From the NCBI GenBank assembly GCA_023458995.1, contig JAEWVV010000055.1:1-18896 (forward strand): a DNA stretch of 18,896 bases, given 5' to 3'. The position numbers and the translations under genes were made by a program. The notes beneath the pieces were generated by a model. That model searched no databases, was not told the DNA's origin, and was given only the letters and a program-made list of their open reading frames with translations. Of this stretch, positions 17,039-18,896 are shown one piece after another. Source of the DNA: Bacillota bacterium (lineage in GTDB: Bacteria > Bacillota_I > Bacilli_A > Acholeplasmatales > Acholeplasmataceae). Each line of letters starts with the position of its first letter. The first letter of the stretch is position 1.

Positions 17039-18017
17039 CTTTATCCTCCAAGCTTTTGACATTGATGATGGGAATGGATGTCAATTTTTTGACCTCTTTT
17101 AAAAATACATCAGGATCATAGGACCTACCCACAGGTCTAAATGGATTGATCGTAATCATGAATAACTTACATGTTTTAAGAACTTCTATTTGAATCTTTA
17201 ACTTTTCAATGACGGATGCTAACCGGTAATGATAAAGCAGTTTTGTTGGATCTTCTACAATCAATGTAAACGATGATAGTCTAAGATCAATAAGCATATC
17301 AAGAAACTTATCAGTGATTGCTCCTCTAACGTATAACCATTTTAAAGATTCTCTCATCGATTCAAAAGCCAAACGCAAAGATGCATATGATTTTTTATCA
17401 CTAATGATCTTTTCATCACCACTGGATAAGATATATGAAGCATTTGGATTGATGTCTATTTTTGTTTTAGGATACATGAAAAGATCAATCACATGCTTTG
17501 TCTTACTCAATGTCTCATTCATCTCCTGATGGAAAGATGCTCCACTCGCAAGAACGATACCATCTAAACCTTCAAGTGCTGAAAAAGTCATTCGTGATAA
17601 TGCCCCATCAACAAAAATCCGTGATACATAGTTCTTCATTCGATGAAGTATCTCGTTCATTTCTAGATTAGTTGTAGGACCAGCAAGCATAACTCTACCA
17701 TTTGAGATGACTCTGACTATTAAAACCTTACCAAGCGCAGTTAAAGCATTTGTTTCTTCTAAAATTTCATAATCAATCGTAGACTCATCTAAACATTCTT
17801 TAGCTGTTGCTAAAATCATTCCAGAGTAACAATCAATTCTTGGTTTAGGTAGGTAATTGACTTGGTCAATTGCTTCACCATCTAAACCAATCGATGTTAA
17901 TCCAAGTGGTTCATGCTTATAAAGCTCGATTAAATAATTGAGTGTTGTTGTCTTTCCTGTATTTTTAGCTAAACCGATAATACCAATCGTTTGGTATTTT
18001 TCAATGCTTTTGATCAT
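17022..18017 (-). CDS. kamB: KamB-like P-loop protein, putative lysine 5,6-aminomutase reactivation subunit
   Basis: This 331-residue protein has an N-terminal nucleotide-binding segment IGIIGLAKNTGKTTTL (residues 11-26), a P-loop variant ending GKTT. A later ILATAKECLDES stretch and DGALSRMTFSALEGLDGIVLASGAS region have a dinucleotide-binding look. Position directly after kamA and before kamD matches KamB of known lysine-fermentation clusters, a protein proposed to act with the MutS-like ATPase KamC in reactivating the mutase. The assignment rests on order and general resemblance rather than a residue-level comparison. The start overlaps the kamA stop by 17 bases. Its ribosome site (CGGAT) is weak, suggesting coupling to kamA translation. 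Confidence 0.75.
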   Translation of the reverse strand: MIKSIEKYQTIGIIGLAKNTGKTTTLNYLIELYKHEPLGLTSIGLDGEAIDQVNYLPKPRIDCYSGMILATAKECLDESTIDYEILEETNALTALGKVLIVRVISNGRVMLAGPTTNLEMNEILHRMKNYVSRIFVDGALSRMTFSALEGLDGIVLASGASFHQEMNETLSKTKHVIDLFMYPKTKIDINPNASYILSSGDEKIISDKKSYASLRLAFESMRESLKWLYVRGAITDKFLDMLIDLRLSSFTLIVEDPTKLLYHYRLASVIEKLKIQIEVLKTCKLFMITINPFRPVGRSYDPDVFLKEVKKLTSIPIINVKSLEDKDGNKT

Positions 18018-18896
18018 GTAAAATCCGTTCTTTTCTTTTTAAGGATTCTGGTTCCATCGAAATACCATTACCCTGTAATAAACCACTAATACCTTCTAAT
18101 TTTTTATTCTTACAATCTTCACATTGACAGTTTGAAACATAATGTTCTGGTTCACTATATGTCGTAATGACGCCTTCATAGTTCCGTAGTACGACTTTAC
18201 CTGGTGCTTGTGAAATGAGATAGTTTGGCATCACAGGAATCTTACCACCACCATTAGGACCATCAACAACAAACGTAGGAATTGCAAGTCCACTAATGTG
18301 ACCTCTTAAGCCTTCAATGATCTCAATACCTTTTGAAACAGATGTTCTAAAATGTTCAATACCAAATGACAAATCACATTGATAAATGTAATAAGGTCTT
18401 ACTCGAATCGCAATCAGTCCCTTAACAAGTTTACGCATGATATGTACACAATCATTCACACCTTTTAATAAAACCGATTGATTACCTACAGGAATACCTG
18501 CATCAACTAAACGGTCAATGGCCTTTTTAGATTCTGGTGTAATTTCATTTGCGTGATTAAAATGTGTATTCACCCAAATTGGATGATACTTTTTAAGCAT
18601 ATTCACAAGATTCTCTGTAACTCTTTGAGGCATAACAACAGGAGTTCTTGTACCAAAACGAATAACTTGAACATGATCAATTTCTCTTAATTTCTTTAAA
18701 ATATATTCAATCCGTTGATCAGAAACCATGAATGCATCGCCACCAGATAAGAGAACATCATTAATCTCTTCATGGCTTTTAATATATTCAATTGCTCTAT
18801 CAATATTATCTAACTTCATTTCACCATCTTTTTGACCAGCAAAACGACGTCTTGTGCAATGTCTACAATACATCGAACACATATCGGTGATCAAAA
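18001..18896 (-). CDS. kamA: Lysine 2,3-aminomutase, N-terminus outside the window
   Basis: KamA is a radical SAM, PLP-dependent enzyme that converts L-lysine to L-beta-lysine, the first step of lysine fermentation. About 298 C-terminal residues are present. They begin just before the CxxxCxxC iron-sulfur motif in CSMYCRHCTRRRF. DVLLSGGDAFMVSD, VNTHFNHANEI, GNQSVLLKGVND and the PLP lysine region GPNGGGKIPVMPNY are all family hallmarks, and the C-terminal CQCEDC supplies zinc-type cysteines. The frame continues past 18896, so the true start and promoter are not seen. It overlaps kamB and heads the visible lysine unit. A glutamate 2,3-aminomutase is a less likely alternative given the kamD/kamE neighbours. 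Confidence 0.94.
   Translation of the reverse strand, partial: LITDMCSMYCRHCTRRRFAGQKDGEMKLDNIDRAIEYIKSHEEINDVLLSGGDAFMVSDQRIEYILKKLREIDHVQVIRFGTRTPVVMPQRVTENLVNMLKKYHPIWVNTHFNHANEITPESKKAIDRLVDAGIPVGNQSVLLKGVNDCVHIMRKLVKGLIAIRVRPYYIYQCDLSFGIEHFRTSVSKGIEIIEGLRGHISGLAIPTFVVDGPNGGGKIPVMPNYLISQAPGKVVLRNYEGVITTYSEPEHYVSNCQCEDCKNKKLEGISGLLQGNGISMEPESLKRKERILHDQKH

Noticed and set aside
1..18896. Mycoplasma-type genetic code with TGA as tryptophan
   Set aside because: TGA is used as the stop at several well-placed gene ends (alr, oraS, oraE, ortA, ortB, kamD), and tryptophans are encoded by TGG in the conserved genes.

Overview
The window is an AT-rich stretch from an anaerobic amino-acid fermenter, most likely a low-GC Gram-positive or a Mollicutes-type relative. 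The reasons are strong GGAGG-type ribosome sites, an almost perfect CcpA (cre) operator, TGA used as an ordinary stop, and Clostridium-type aminomutase genes. Genus-level placement is inference: an Acholeplasma/Izemoplasma-like lineage is possible but cannot be shown from these bases. All intact genes lie on the minus strand. Only a decayed tocopherol-cyclase-like gene at the left edge is on the plus strand.

Reading in the direction of transcription (right to left), the first unit enters from beyond the right edge. It holds kamA (partial), kamB, kamD and kamE, which are lysine 2,3-aminomutase, a putative reactivation factor, and both subunits of adenosylcobalamin-dependent lysine 5,6-aminomutase. 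Then come a DUF998-like membrane protein, a TfoX-N-domain protein, a PduO-type cobalamin adenosyltransferase and ord (2,4-diaminopentanoate dehydrogenase). A strong intrinsic terminator at about 12.1 kb follows ord.

The second unit starts from a promoter with an overlapping cre site at about 11.9 kb. It runs through ortA, ortB, oraS, oraE, a GlmL/MutL-like reactivase, orr (ornithine racemase), alr (alanine racemase), arcA, argF/arcB and arcC to a strong terminator at about 1.0 kb. Almost every junction overlaps by 4 to 17 bases or is separated by under 15 bases, so this looks like one transcript of about 11 kb.

Together the genes give a continuous route. Arginine goes to citrulline (ArcA), then to ornithine plus carbamoyl phosphate (ArgF), with ATP from ArcC. 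Ornithine goes to D-ornithine (Orr), 2,4-diaminopentanoate (OraSE), 2-amino-4-oxopentanoate (Ord), and acetyl-CoA plus D-alanine (OrtAB). Alr can then convert D-alanine to L-alanine. A lysine branch (KamA, KamDE) sits next door and shares the need for adenosylcobalamin, which the adenosyltransferase can supply. The most interesting points are the fusion of the arginine deiminase pathway with oxidative ornithine cleavage in one operon, the likely D-alanine role of alr, the separation of ord from ortAB by a terminator, the absence of kamC between kamB and kamD, and the cre-controlled promoter.
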